Assembly (NCBI GenBank): GCA_963989385.1
Contig: OZ022512.1
Span: 29,719,899-29,783,898 of the forward strand
From: Ctena decussata
Taxonomy: Eukaryota; Mollusca; Bivalvia; Lucinida; Lucinidae
Length of the DNA stretch: 64,000 nt
Reading direction: 5' to 3'
The notes under the pieces were generated by a model. It searched no databases and was not told the origin of the DNA. It worked only from the letters and a program-made list of their open reading frames with translations. Within the stretch, counting starts at the first letter, position 1. Each line of letters opens with the position of its first letter. The position numbers were made by a program, and so were the translations under genes. This document shows, piece after piece, positions 47,272 to 59,900 of the stretch.

Positions 47272-50200
47272 CTAGGATAAACAAAGAAAACAGATTTAGA
47301 AGTCTGTAATATGCTCACAAACTACAAAAGATATACCATCACAGGAATAAATCTTAAATTTTTGTGCAGTTAACTGATGTGTGAACTCTGGCCAATCAAT
47401 ATGTGTAAAGTAAAGTTTGTGCTTTGCTGGAGCTAGCAATGGTCAACTCACAAACTTAATAAGCCTTAAAGGACTTTATGCTATGTTTGTTCTTTCTGAT
47501 AAAATTCACATAAAATAACTGTTTCATATAATTCCATGTCTGTCATCTGTACCTTAAAATTGTCAGCTATACTGATTAACTTGAGAATAACTGCAAGAAA
47601 AACAGTTCCATGTTTCTGGCTCTGCAGTTCCTCATTTGCTAAATGAAAGTAAAAAGTTGCAGGGTTCATGCTTCCACTCGCCAAATTTGCCAAATGGTAT
47701 AATCAAGAGGCGGAAGAAAAAAAATCCCCCCCCCCCCCCAAAGTTCTTACTTTGTTCTTATACACCTATCAAGAGGAGGAACCAGTTCTTCATCATCTGA
47801 TGGAGGAATGAACGCCCTGTTAGTTGTGTCTGTAAATATAATCAAAAAGTGCCTTATGTCACAGATACACTGTACTTAACACTGTCTAACAATCCTACCT
47901 GTCCCCAGTTGTTTAAATCTAACTGTAAATTGCTGAAGATTTACTAGAGTTTATTTTTGCCATCAGAATAAAAATCCCAGGAACATGTTATCTTAACACT
48001 TAAATTGCCAAAAATGAAAATTGTTGAATTACCAAACAGAGTGGATCTAGATGAGGTGGCTCATGGTGAGCCACCTCATCTGGATCTACACTGTTTGCTC
48101 TATAGTTTTTGAAATATCAATATTATATAGCTTGGATAAAATATTTTTTAAATTTTTGCAGACATAAATTTTGTCATCTCCTTTTTTGGAGCTTTAAGGG
48201 TTAATATTAATTGTATAGTGACATTTAAGTACATGTAAAACTGCTCCAAAATGAGTATGATTATTGTGCCCAAAAATGCTAGCATACAACATGTAATTTT
48301 GTGTAAACTGGACTGTCATGTACCCACCAATGGTAAGTCTGATTTCTTCCTGTTGCCTAGCCAGACCATCGTAATATATGAGATCAAATCTTTTCTCCGC
48401 CTTCCAGTCACTGGTCAGATCTTTCTTGAGAGAAAATAGAACACTGAAGTGGCTTTCACTGCAAACAACCCAGATTGGAAACCGAGGTGTCTTCAGGTAT
48501 GTACCAACCTGTATAAAAGCAAATTTATAAACTACCATATATAAATCATTCACTCGTAATCATTGTACTTATTCCGCTATAAAACGGGGGTCTCCCCTCT
48601 CTAGAATAACCCCAAATATTTAAATCAGTCATGAAATCTGTTATAAGATGGGTGTTTCCTTTCCAAAACAATCCTGAAAATCTAGATCCATCTTATAGAT
48701 CTAGATTTTTGGGATTGTTTCGGAAGGGAAGCACAACTGGCCTTATAACTGACGAAATACGGTACAGAATTGGGAATAATAATATAGAAGCAGTTTCTGT
48801 CAATTCTCCATTGAAACCTAAATTGTGACCATTACTATTTGTAAATAGTTATAATGTGAAGGTAACCATTATGGTTCTTGGTCATATTGCTTAAATATAC
48901 CAGCTCTACAGATTAAAAACTTACCATATTTGAACTCTTGATATTACTTCAAATTGTAAACGTGCTAAGCCTGCAAATAGGCTCAACTTGGTTTTAAATA
49001 ATGAAAAGATGTTGTTCAGGCCTGCATAAATGTGTCAAATCTGCAAAACAAGCTTTCCTTAATTCATAATTTAAGTGTGTCAGGCATATAAAACATGCTT
49101 TCTTCGCTCATTTGAATCTGGTCAGTCATACATTTTTGCATTTATAAACAATCTATCTGACACACAAACGTTTGTGACATATTAATCCTCAGGAATCCAA
49201 AATATGAAGACTCTGACCAGGGTGTGCAAATACATAGGCAAATTTTAGTTTACACTTTTTCCAAGCCACTGCATTCAATTCTACAGTTCAGTAACTCACC
49301 TGGCAAGATTTATAATGTTCAAAGAGAGACAATAGTCCCACATCACATCTAGAGACAATACCCTTGAGTATCATGATGTTGCCATCACCAGAATCTAGTT
49401 CAACAACATCATTGAAGACATTTGAGACTGCTTTCCCGGATAAATACAGGTTTACCATGTCCTGAAAATTGAAATAATACAAAAGGTGATTCTAATGACA
49501 ACTCACATCTTTAACTGAAATGAAGCTTGTGGAAGTGAGAGCATTTTGTGAAGGAATTGTGCAAAAACCACTAGCTTTATACTTAATGCAGATTAAAATT
49601 TCAATTCCTACATTTACCCTTCATTTTATGCCACGTATGCTTCATATCACAACTGGGTAATCAAAAAAAAAAGATTTGGATGCAAAATTTATAGTTCATA
49701 AACTTTTTAACATCTGTGTATTGTCTTTACGTCCTTAGAGCTTAACCTAAGCTAGATGTCATTTGAATATCCAATGACATCCAATCAATTTGCTCAGTAA
49801 TCGTGATATTACATGTAGTTTTATGTCACCACACATGAGCTACTATCGTTCACTGGTCGATAAAGACAACTGCCCCAAATAGGTTCACATAAGGAAAGTG
49901 CTGGAAAAAAATGGTGGTGTACTTTACCTCCAGATATGAGGTAGGATTGAAGATAATTCAAAGATAATTTTTCTTATTTCTCAACAAAAACATACGTTGT
50001 GACCCCTCATTAGAACAGTCTCAGCGAGATGGTTCTAATGAGGGGTCATAACATATGTTTTTATGGAGATATATGGATAATTGTCCCTAAATTATCCCTG
50101 CTACCCCTTCTTATCTGCAGCACTGTACAGTACCCATTCAGACTAAGTGAGGAGACACTGACCTGAGTACAGTAATTATGAGCTCCCATTAGTTTACCAG

Positions 50201-53200
50201 TAGGTTCATCCATATCTTCTCTTATACTGAAAAATAAAACATTATAACTGTAAAATACTTGTACTGGTGGAAATATAAACTTGACGCTATCTGTGACAAA
50301 AATAAAACTGCTAATTTTCGCTTAACAGTGATACAATTACACTAAATAATGGACAGAAAAGAAGTCCCTGAGCATACAATGCAGACCCACAGCTGATTGA
50401 TTACATCCCTATATAAAGGAAATTATATTAATTTACCATACCTCCAGATACTGAGGATTTGATGATAAACACAACATAGTTTCTGTTTATTCTGCATTAA
50501 GATAAATGGAGGACATGAAGTTACAGCCCTTTCAACAGTATTTCAGCTATGTAGAGCCAAAGGAAGGGTGATAATGTATGGCTGTATGCAATGGAACCCT
50601 ATTTACGAATGGAAAGAATTCTGCCTCCAGTAGGATTCAAACCTAGACTGCTAGGCCAATGCTTAACCCACTGAGCTACCAGGCTCCTCTCTGCACCAAA
50701 GCATAGGTTTAGATCCTCATCTGAACTGCTTTTAAGGAGACACTGTCACACAAGAAAAATTAACCTAGAATTATCACCAAATACTGTCCTAGTCTGTTTC
50801 ACTGCTTACCCTTCAATTTTTCTTGACAATATCACAGAGTATAGGGACAGGACAACTCCTCCAACACCATCTACCTCAAACTGAAATCATGTCACAGACA
50901 TTCTAGTACACAAATTAATTCTGGATAGGGAATACTATATATGAGGGCATCTTCTCTTATAAGAGCACTCTATTTTGGCCCAATGGTTTCATTCTTAAAG
51001 TGTGTGTGTGTGTGTGTGTGTTGGGGGGGGGGGGGGGGGGGGCGGCTATCAATAAGGTGGGTTTTCTGCATCCTACCAAAGTTTTCTTTTTTTAACTGAT
51101 GGTATACTCCAATGTGTCTAGTTTATTGAACGATATGTGACTTTGATCGGAAAGCCCTACTTACTGAGCTATGGGTCCACAGAAGTTGGTGGAGTAATCC
51201 AACATGGTTTTAGCCTGTCTTGTAAAGACATTCTCAATTGGTAGAAGAGTATAACAGACAGACAGGATTTTATAAAATGATTAACAGAACATTGAAAATA
51301 TATTTTAATATCATTTCATTTGATTTAATTTGAATATATGTTGTCAAAAAAAGACTTTCTTTGACATTCAGCATTTTTTGATATTTTTGTCCTCAATTTT
51401 CAATATGTTTTGGCATCATTGTTAAATAAAACTGACCAGTTATCATCAAACTCATGTCAAGGAAGAAGCACCTTGTTGACCAGGAAAATCGGATGATGTG
51501 ACCAGAATATCACCATGACCTAGTTTTCATGGTTGACTGAACACATAAACTTGCTTGGAAGATGGTTTTCATTCAATTTTATGACCTAGAATTACAAAAC
51601 TGTGGTCAAATTACTATCTTAACTGCTGTATTATGCCCCACACCCCCGCCACTAAAGGTGAGGGAATACATATTGGCTTCAGTGCGAATCTCATTGGAAT
51701 CTTCATTTGTGTCTATGTCACATATTAAGTCCTTCTGTGACCTTGAAAATAAAGCTAAGGTCATCGAAATCTGACCACCTCTTAAGCTTGTCATAATGAT
51801 ATATCCATTCAAGTATTGTGGAAATTATCTAATTGTTTCAAAAGATATCTTAGCTACAGGAAATTATCATGCATACTCCTATGCAGAAAATTTAACAGTT
51901 TAAGATCTCCCGTCACCTTGAAAATGGGGTCAATTAAACAAAACCGAATCAGCTGTTTGGCTTGTCCCGACTGTATATCCAAGCAAGCTTGATCAAATTC
52001 CAATCACGCAAGTTTGGTAAAATTGCACCAGTTGATTCAAGAAATATAGTGGGTACAAACTGTCACACCGACGACGACACAGATGACGACGGGATCTGCA
52101 CTGAAACCAATACGTCTCCCTTCATCTTAAAGTTGAATGAAAACCATCTTCCAAGCAAGTATATGTGTTCAGTCAACAATGAAAACTAGGTCATGGTGAT
52201 ATTCTGGTAGCATCATCCGATTGTCCTGGTCAAGGTGCTTCCTTGACATGAGTTTGATGATAACTGGTCAGTTTAGTTAACAATGATGCCAAGAAATATT
52301 GAAAATTGAGGACAAAAATATCAAAAAATGCTGAATGTCAAAGGAAGTCCTTTTGACAACATATGTTCAAATTAAACCAAATAAAATGATATTGAAATAT
52401 ATTTTAGATATTCTGTTAATCATTTCATCAAATCCCTTCTGTCTGTTGTACTCTTCTACCAAATGAATATGTTTTTATAAGACAGGCTAAAACCATGTTG
52501 GATTACCCTGCCCACTTCTGTGGACCCATAGCTCAGGGCTTTCCGACCAAAGTCACATATGGTTCAATTAACTGGACACACTGGGGTATACCATCATTTA
52601 ATAAAAGAAAGCTTTGGTAGGATGCAGAAAACACAACTTATTGATACCCCCCTTTAGGTACCAGTATACACTGAATAAGTGAAATATTAAAGCAGTAGAA
52701 AGACAAATTTTGCAAATCCTCAAAACTGATAGGCTGTATTTGTTGATGTAACTTTTAATGTCTTTATGCCATCGTAGCTGACAGCCACGGACATGAGGTG
52801 TATGAGAACACAATTTTTTTTTTCCAACTATTTTTACAAAGGGGAACAACTTTCATGACATTCTGTTTGCTTCCTTGGATGACACAACCCTTCCAAAATG
52901 GTGTCTACTAGCAAATTCTTTCCTGTAAGAGAAGACTCTAAGAGAAGGGAGAAAAGAACAAAAATGGCTGAATTACTTCTCCTGAAAGTGTACCAATTTA
53001 CCTTAAGACTTTGCACTAGTAAACAAATTCAGGCCACCAAAAACTAACCATAACATAGGCCCACCCCACTCCAATTAGCCATGCCATACCCAGAAACAAT
53101 GCTACTTTGTACAATGATGCTATTATGAGGCAATTCTACTTAACATTCACACTACATGCATAGTAATAACTTTCAGAAAAATCTCCTGGCTTTGAATGAC

Positions 53201-54362
53201 TGAAATAGTGCTAAATGAACAAGAAATTCAATCTCATCTACACATCATATTTTAATATCAACTTTCAACCTGTTTAGGAAGGACCAAAGAGAGAAAAATA
53301 TGGTCAGAGTAACAGGGAAATAAAATTATGCAGAGAGAGAGAGTAAGAGGAATTTGAGGGAGATATAGTAGAAGGTCAAAAGAAAATAGCCCCACTATAC
53401 AGTCGAACTTCACTGGCTCGAACTCGGAAGGCTCGAACGCCATGCTTCGGTCGAACTGATTTTCCAGTCCCGGCAAAACTCCCATTCATTTTATCTTTAC
53501 CTGCGACCGTTGGCTCGAACTACGAACGCTCGAACCCCAAACCCGGTCCCTAGGGTGCATTTTCTATGTAAAACCCCACCGATGGTTCGCACTAATTACC
53601 TTGTAAATAATTTCCATTTTAATAACGGCATATGAAAATTAAAGATGGGAAAATATTTTTCTTCAATTAAAATTTCTCACCGAAATTGAGTTAAAAGAGC
53701 CAAAATTTACGGCTTTGCCTTTAAATACGTCACAAAATTAGGGCCCATCATTAATATTGGACGGCGCTCGGCGCCCCGTTACTGCGGCTATGGATTTGTT
53801 CCGCTGAGGTGCGGGGAGAACGTTGATAAAAGAATTGAAATACTACTACTAATACGGCCCATTATTCACTCCTGCAGTCACGTCAGATAGTACGTCAGCT
53901 TCCGAGCAACCTGGTGAAGGACCCGGCAACGGGGGGATACCCAGATCGCAGATTTCTGCTGGCACCGAGTGGCTTAAATTATGACCTGTCAACAAACACA
54001 AGGTCACCCTTCATTCATACAAAAAGCGTAATACATACGGCTGGACCTTGTGCGTTGGTCTTCAATGGCTCGAACTACCGATCGCTTGAACTTTTTTGGG
54101 TGGTCCCGGCGAGTTCGAGCCATCGAAGTTCGACTGTAGTTATTTTAAACTACTCTAAAGCAGTAAGATATATTTGCCAATTTTCTTTTACCTGTTTACA
54201 ACACCTTTTTTCACTGCCTTGAGATTTTGCTGAGATAATGAGATGATATGCTTCTAGAAGAAAACAAAACAAGCAAAGAAATGAAGGATAACCTACCTGA
54301 TTGACTGCTTGCTTCATGAAAGACTGCAGTTCCTCATAGCTGAGAAAGGTATAAATGTTTAG
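47223..54362 (-). CDS. MINDY4: MINDY4 (FAM188B-like) deubiquitinase, 3' seven exons, 5'-partial
   Basis: MINDY-family cysteine protease that trims ubiquitin chains (family preference for Lys48-linked chains). Exons on the minus strand in order: 54297-54362, 50810-50880, 50163-50226, 49300-49461, 48328-48508, 47751-47829, 47223-47271. All are GT-AG and phases join to 672 nt, the last 223 residues plus TAA. Diagnostic strings: [115 protein letters not shown]. These fit MINDY4 much better than MINDY3, whose equivalent reads KSPKFPIWIVGSETHLTVF. The likely catalytic His is in SESHFSVLF. The N-terminal region and catalytic Cys (GGPC motif) are not in this window; I found no further exon between 54.4 and 64 kb. 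Confidence 0.95.
47751..47829 (-). CDS. MINDY4: MINDY4 penultimate exon
   Basis: Acceptor TTTACAG, donor GTAAGA. Completes Asp, then [26 protein letters not shown]; the family reads 'DTTQ...LVPPLELCIRTKW'. A run of 14 G (minus strand) starts about 11 bases into the following intron. Confidence 0.93.
48030..48105. repeat. Short palindrome in last MINDY4 introns
   Basis: 'gtggatctagatgaggtggc' and 'gccacctcatctggatctac' around a short TCATGGTGA centre. Lies in the intron between exons 48328-48508 and 47751-47829. Confidence 0.6.
48328..48508 (-). CDS. MINDY4: MINDY4 exon with catalytic-His motif
   Basis: Acceptor TTATACAG, donor GTGGGT. Encodes [20 protein letters not shown] then [31 protein letters not shown]. 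The His of SESHF aligns with the catalytic His of the family. Ends one base into an Asp codon. Confidence 0.96.
48766..49299. other. MINDY4 intron, AT-rich, nothing recognised
   Basis: No repeat or coding motif apparent between the family C palindrome and the next exon. Confidence 0.45.
49300..49461 (-). CDS. MINDY4: MINDY4 exon
   Basis: Acceptor ATTTTCAG, donor GTGAGT; 54 codons, phase 0. Carries [20 protein letters not shown], then [29 protein letters not shown]. It is the most recognisable MINDY4 stretch in the window. Confidence 0.97.
49926..50126. mobile_element. Foldback MITE family B copy (MINDY4 intron)
   Basis: ACCTCCAGATATGAGG to CTTCTTATCTGCAGCACTG; tip 'gacccctcattagaacagtc' and 'gatggttctaatgaggggtc'. 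It ends about 35 bp from exon 50163-50226. Confidence 0.75.
50163..50226 (-). CDS. MINDY4: MINDY4 exon
   Basis: Acceptor TTTTTCAG, donor GTCAGT. Completes Gly and encodes [21 protein letters not shown] (21 residues; core [15 protein letters not shown]). This is the conserved 'RxDxDxPTxxLxGAHxYCTQ' block of MINDY4. Confidence 0.94.
50495..50690 (-). mobile_element. tRNA-derived SINE, family S1 copy 2 (MINDY4 intron)
   Basis: Minus strand GAGGAGCCTGGTAGCTCAGT, GGGTTAAGCATTGGCC (A box), GGTTTGAATCC (B box). The body 'gggttccattgcatacagcc' and 'tgaaatactgttgaaagg' is shared with 23132-23330. Confidence 0.8.
50810..50880 (-). CDS. MINDY4: MINDY4 exon
   Basis: Acceptor ATTTCAG, donor GTAAGC. Encodes [20 protein letters not shown] then KIEG, equivalent to the human segment ending 'LLLLYSALFSRSVEG'. 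Ends two bases into Gly. Confidence 0.93.
51000..51042. repeat. (TG)n followed by G20
   Basis: (GT)11 or so at 51000-51022, then about 20 G at 51023-51042, at the left foot of the large inverted repeat. Confidence 0.9.
51046..52648. repeat. ~1.6 kb inverted repeat in a MINDY4 intron
   Basis: Left arm 51046-51582 and right arm 52129-52648 are reverse complements at roughly 85-90% by eye, for example 'ttttctgcatcctaccaaag' near 51063 against its complement near 52620. Inside, H1-type 5' ends also face each other (about 51628-51720 and 52050-52125), so the symmetry continues into the loop. Short SINE-like words (GACCCATAGCTCAG) sit in both arms. Confidence 0.85.
52850..53399. other. MINDY4 intron with a family F repeat fragment
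   Basis: 'ggggaacaactttcatgaca' to 'gtgtaccaatttaccttaag' resembles family F at 22635 in reverse. The rest is unremarkable. Confidence 0.4.
53400..54136. mobile_element. 737-bp pogo/Tigger-like element, TA target duplication
   Basis: Ends CAGTCGAACTTCACTGGCTC and its complement GAGCCATCGAAGTTCGACTG, flanked by TA on both sides (53398-53399, 54137-54138). Terminal regions are full of GGCTCGAAC words. No transposase frame remains. Lies in the MINDY4 intron upstream of exon 50810-50880. Confidence 0.75.
54297..54362 (-). CDS. MINDY4: MINDY4 exon (first in window)
   Basis: Minus-strand acceptor TTTTCAG, donor GTAGGT; 22 codons, phase 0 at both ends. Encodes [22 protein letters not shown] (split here as [11 protein letters not shown] and [11 protein letters not shown]), matching the family 'SYEDLQTFVQQ' helix. 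The following intron is about 3.4 kb and carries the large inverted repeat and the pogo-like element. Confidence 0.9.
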
Positions 54363-54527
54363 CTGAAAAGAAAAAATATATCTGAATTATTGAATCAAGA
54401 AATGACCAGAGAACAAGAAACTGTGTGGTCTGCCATAATGTGCCACTTCTCACCTGCTATAACAAACTGAGGAGACATGCATATACCACTCACTATGTCT
54501 AATCAACTGTTTCACCCATCCCTAGTC

Positions 54528-55343
54528 AGAGCTCCAGGTAACTTTTTTCAGCAGGGAGTTGCTGAATCCTCATTTTGTGACAAGGGAGTTTTTCTGCAAA
54601 ATCTGGAAGTTTTTTCACTCCCAATTTTTTTTTCAGGCAGTTTTTTGTGGTTTGATTGCCATTAGATACTACAAGAAAGTCATTTTTTAAAACAGAGATA
54701 TAGATGCAACATGTATGGGGTTTTTAATACGCTTCTCAACAATGTCAACGAACGAACTCAGCAGGCCAAGAATAATGGGTTTTAACAGGTCCGCTGATGA
54801 TATCTCTGGTGGATCAGACCGCTGGAAAAACTTAAAAAGTGACTTCTGAACTGTTTTGACTCGCGTGCGAGCAGCCATGATGAAATTGCCGGAAATAAAT
54901 ATCGAAGACTGTGTCTCAATCTATTATGTATAAAATGCATCAGTCTGTCTATTTGCTCTGTAACCCGTCAATGACCCCAAAAAAAACCCATGAACTGGCT
55001 CACACAATTTTAAGTCTGGTAATGTACTATTTTTTTCAGATATGTAGTTACACGTCTACCGGATACTGAATTACATCAAACAGCACTTTCTGCACCGAAC
55101 TGTCGCATTAATGGCAGGTAAAGCTGGGAAATTTCATGCGAATAAGTTCAGCAGTTTTCGTTCACGCTTTTGCAGACATACCCATACGGCCATGCGCACA
55201 ATACGAGACGTTTGTTGACGCTTCCGTTTCACAATCGATGCGTCAACCAGTATTTTAAAGACATTTCCTGATGCATCAAACAGGAATGGGATGCGTTTTT
55301 ACCCTTTATTCATGCGTCAAAAACGCCCTTTATCTGGGGCTCT
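54528..55343. mobile_element. 816-bp hAT-like element, near-perfect 8-bp target duplication
   Basis: Ends AGAGCTCCAGGTAAC and, reversed, AGAGCCCCAGATAAAG. Flanked by CCCTAGTC (54520-54527) and ACCTAGTC (55344-55351). The ends resemble the family B MITEs (CAGAGCTCCAGATAAG), so this may be their longer relative. An unrecognised 63-codon minus-strand frame starts at 54878 (MAARTRVKTVQKSLFKFFQR). Confidence 0.65.
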
Positions 55344-55625
55344 ACCTAGTCCTAGTGGCACAAGCCATTTGTAACTTAAATCTGCTCACTGTGTTTTTAT
55401 CCTTTTTTATAGGAAGAGTTAACATTTTCATCCCAATGCTGCTGTGAAAACTAGAGCATGTGAGCAGGGCCTCACGAATACCCCCGGCTAGCGCCAATGC
55501 CTAATAGAAACACACTTAATACAAAACTTTAAAGCAAATGATAATGAATTATATGCAGAAGGAGGCTGATACTCTCTTACTTGATACAATACAAATAGTC
55601 ATACCAAATGTTTGGCCTAAGTATA

Positions 55626-56687
55626 ACAAGAGCTTCGCAAGCGGCGCATAATACGTCCGTTTCAGTGTCATGAAGGAGTTACAGAATGAACAAGATTGTT
55701 AATAGAAGGATGGACAGGCAGACAAAACAGGGGAAACAACTCTGTAATTAATGACTGCAATGTTATCAAAACAACACATCAAATACTATTAGTACACCAA
55801 AAATCAGGTTCCAGGGTGAAGCAGCTCAGAAGCTGTGAACTGCCGAAGTCAAACAAGGGAGATAATTCATAAACTCTTAGTCGCAATACTTTCCCTTGAC
55901 AATATACACATCACCATAAAGTTTTGTTAAAATATTTCCAAGGGTTAAGGAGATACAGAGTAAAACGGAAATTGATGCAAGGGCAGATAATTCAGGAAGT
56001 AAGCCAGAGTTGTGGTTCATGCACATGATACATTACCCCATTATTATACACATTCCTACAAAGTTTCATTGAAATATTTCAAAGGGTTAAGGAGTTATGG
56101 GGGAATGGGTTAGCCTAAAAAACTAATCAAAGGGAGGTTACTCCAAAATTAAGTAAGGGGGAACAACCATTCTTATATGTGACACACCGTCTTGTGATCA
56201 TGCACATTGCTATAAAGTTTCATCAAGATATACCAAATGGTTACTTAGTTATTGAATGCAAAAGATTAGTATACACAAAAATACCCTAAAATCTAATCAA
56301 AGGGATGCAACTCCAAAACGAAGAAGGAGAGAGCAACCATTGTTATACGCGACACATCATCAGACTCTCATACACATTGCTATGAAGTTTCATCAAGATA
56401 TCCCAAATGGTTATCTAGTTATGGCGCGCACAAGACTAGTAGGGTAAAAAATAATCAAAGGGGCATAACTTTGAAATTAAGAAAGGGGGAGCAACCATTA
56501 CTATACGCGACACTTTGCCCCATCCTAATATATGTGCCTACAAAATTTCATGAAGATATCTCAAACGGTTTCTGAGATATGGTGCGCACAAGAATGTTGA
56601 CGGACGGACAGACGGATGGACGGACAGACGGACGGACGGACAGCGCCATGCCATAATACGTCCGTTTTTTCAAAACGGGCATATAAA
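55626..56687 (-). mobile_element. Helentron-like element H4b inserted in the H5 host
   Basis: 3' end AACAAGAGCTTCGCAAGCGG at the left; 5' hairpin CCGTTTTTTCAAAACGGGC at the right after a GGACGGACAGACGG stretch. Units with 'gaagtttcatcaagatatc' and 'atcaaagggatgcaact'. Host sequence continues on both sides (…tttggcctaag / aaaatcctagctg…). Confidence 0.75.
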
Positions 56688-56903
56688 AATCCTAGCTGTA
56701 TCCTAGTGTACATTCCTGAGAAATCTGTGACAAAATTTAATAGAAAGAAAAAATGAACAAATAAAGGGAATGATAAGCAGGAACAAGCTGATGTTTTCTT
56801 ACACAATACAACAAGTCATACCCAACATTTCTACCTTTCAAATATCCTCACTATAGTTGTTCCTGAAAAATCTTTGTCAAAAATTTAACTGGAGTGAAAG
56901 AAA

Positions 56904-59900
56904 ACAAGTAGCCCAAAGGGCAACAATTGCTCACCTGAGAGACACTGCAAACCTATAGGGATATTTAAGATGCTCAAGGGCAGCTAACTCCACAGTCAGT
57001 GGTCCAATCAGGCTGAAAATTAAACTCATCCAAAACATTATGTATGCCCTCATTTAATATATGCAAGTTTAAAAAGTATCCGATCAAGAGCACAATAGAC
57101 AGAGCTGTCAAGGGCAGTTAACTTCGTAGTGGTTGGCCTGATCTGGCCAAAATTTGAACTCGTTTAAAATATTATGCATTTCCCCATTACCTGCAAGTTT
57201 GAAAAGGATCGGATCAGTAGAAACCAAGAAAAAGTGGCGACATTGATTTTTTGGATGCTCAGGGCAGGTACTCCATAGTCAGTAGTGAGATCTAGCCGAA
57301 ATGCTAACTAATCCAAGCTTTTATGCATATCCTCATTACCTGCAAGTATGAAGAGGATCCCATGAAAAATGAAAATGTGATGACATTGTTTTCTCCATTA
57401 TAACACTATGGGATTTTTTTCAAACGCTCAAGGGCAGCTAACTCTGAAGTCTGTGCTCGAATCCGGCCAAATTTCGAACTCATCCAAGCTCTTATGTATG
57501 TCATCATTACCTGCAAGTATGATAAGGATCTAATCAAAAACCTTGATTGCAGCACCCTGAAAGTCAAACTTGCTCAAGATATTGTCATGCCCTACATTTG
57601 TGTGAAATTATTTTAGAATCCTTTGAGAAATGTAGGTGCTAGAGCGATGACAAAGTTTTTCTAAAAACAGCCACAGTGACCTAGGCCTTGGGCACAGCAT
57701 CCTGAAAGTCAAACTTGCTTGAGATATTGTCATACCCTACATTTGTGTCCAGTTATTTTAAAATCCATGGAGAAATGAAGGTGCTAGGGCGATGACAAAG
57801 TTTTTCTAAAAATAGCCACAGTGACCTTGACCTTGGGCACAGCACCCTGAAAGTCGATCTTGCACGAGATATTGTCATGCCCTACATTTGTGTGAATTTA
57901 TTTTAAAATCCATTGAGAAATGTAGGTGCTAGAGCGCTGACAAAGTTTTTCTAAAAATAGCCACAGTGACCTTGACCTTGGGCGCAGCACCCTGGAAGTT
58001 CAATTTGCTTGAGATATTGTCATACCCTACATTTGTGTCAAGTTATTTTAAAATCCATGGAGAAATGAAGGTGCTAAGGCGATGACAAAGTTTTTCTAAA
58101 AATAGCCACAGTGACCTTGACCTTGGGCACAGCACCCTGAAAGTCCAACTTGCTTAAGATATTGTCATGCCCTACATTTGTGTGAAATTATTCTAAAATC
58201 CTTTGAGAAATGTAGGTGCTAGAGCGCTGACAAAGTTTTTCTAAAAATAGCCACAGTGACCTTGACCTTGGGCACAGCATCCTGAAAGTCGAACTTGCTC
58301 GAGATATTGTCATGCCCTACATTTGTGTGAAGTTATTTTAAAATCTGTTGAGAAATGTAGGCAATAGAGCGATGACAAAGTTTTTCTAACAAGTAGCCCA
58401 AAGGGCAACAATTGCTCACCTGAGAGACATTGTAAACCTATAGGGATATTTAAGATGCTCAAGGGCAGCTAACTCCACAGTCAGTGGTCCAATCAGGCTG
58501 AAAATTAAACTCATCCAAAACATCAAGAGCACAATAGACAGAGCTGTCAAGGGCAGCTAACTTCATAGTGGTTGGCCTGATCTGGCCAAAATTTGAACTT
58601 GTTTAAGATATTATGCATTTCCTCATTACCTGCAAGTTTGAAAAGGATCGGATCAGTAGAAACCAAGAAAAAGTGGCGACATTGATTTTTTGGATGCTCA
58701 GGGCAGGTACTCCATAGTCAGTGGTGGGATCAGCCGAAATGCTAACTAATCCAAGCTTTTATGCATATCCTCATTACCTGCAAGTATGAAGAGGATCCGA
58801 TGAAAAATGAAAATGTGATGACATTGTTTTCTCATTTATAAGACTATGGGATTTTTTTCAAACTCTCAAGAGCAGCTAACTCCGTGGTCTGTGCTCGAAT
58901 CCAGCCAAATTTCGAACTCATCCAAGCTCTTATGTATGTCATCATTACCTGCACGTATGATAAGGATCTAAGCAAAAACCTTGATTGCAGCACCCTGAAA
59001 GTCAAACTTGCTCGAGATATTGTCATGCCCTATATTTGTGTGAAGTTATTTTAAAATCCGTTGAGAAATGTAGGTGCTAGAGCGATGACAAAGTTTTTCT
59101 AAAAATAGCCACAGTGACCTTGACCTTGGGCGCAGCACCCTGAAAGTCAAACTTGCTCGAGATATTGTCATACCCTACATTTGTGTGAAGCTATTTCAAA
59201 ATCCATGGAGAAATGTAGGTGCTAGAGCAATGACAAAGTTTTTCTAAAATTAGCCACAGTGACCTTGACCTTGGGTGCAGCACCCTGAAAGTCGAACTTG
59301 CTTGAGATATTGTCATGCCCTACATTTGTGTGAAGTTATTTCAAAATCCGTTGAGAAATGTAGGCGCTAGAGCGATGACAAAGTTTTTCTAAAAATAGCC
59401 ACAGTGACCTTGACCTTGGGCGCAGCACCCTGAAAGTCAAACTTGCTCGAGATATTGTCATGCCCTACATTTGTGTGAAGTTATTTCAAAATCCGTTGAG
59501 AAATGTAGGCCTTAGAGCGATGACAAAGTTTTTCTAAAAATAGCCACAGTGACCTTGACCTTGGGCGCAGCACCCTGAAAGTCGAACTTGCTCGAGATAT
59601 TGTCATGCCCTACATTTGTGTGAAGTTATTTCAAAATCCATTGAGAAATGTAGGCGCTAGAGCGATGACAAAGATTTTCTAAAAATAGCCAAAGTGACCT
59701 TGACCTCGGGCACAGCACCCTGAAAGTCGAACTTGCTCGAGATATTGTCATGCCCTACATTTGTGTGAAGTTATTTTAAAATCCATTGAGAAATGTAGGT
59801 GCTAGAGCTATGACAAAGTTTTTCTAAAATTAGCCACAGTGACCTTGACCTTGGGCGCAGCATCCTGAAAGTCGAACTTGCTCGAGATATTGTCATACCC

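Noticed and set aside
50600..50690. tRNA gene on the minus strand
   Set aside because: Same SINE family body follows; boxes alone are not enough.
54687..54878. First coding exon of MINDY4 or of another gene (MAARTRVKTVQK...)
   Set aside because: No MINDY4 similarity, no supporting splice phase, and it lies inside an 816-bp element with target duplication.
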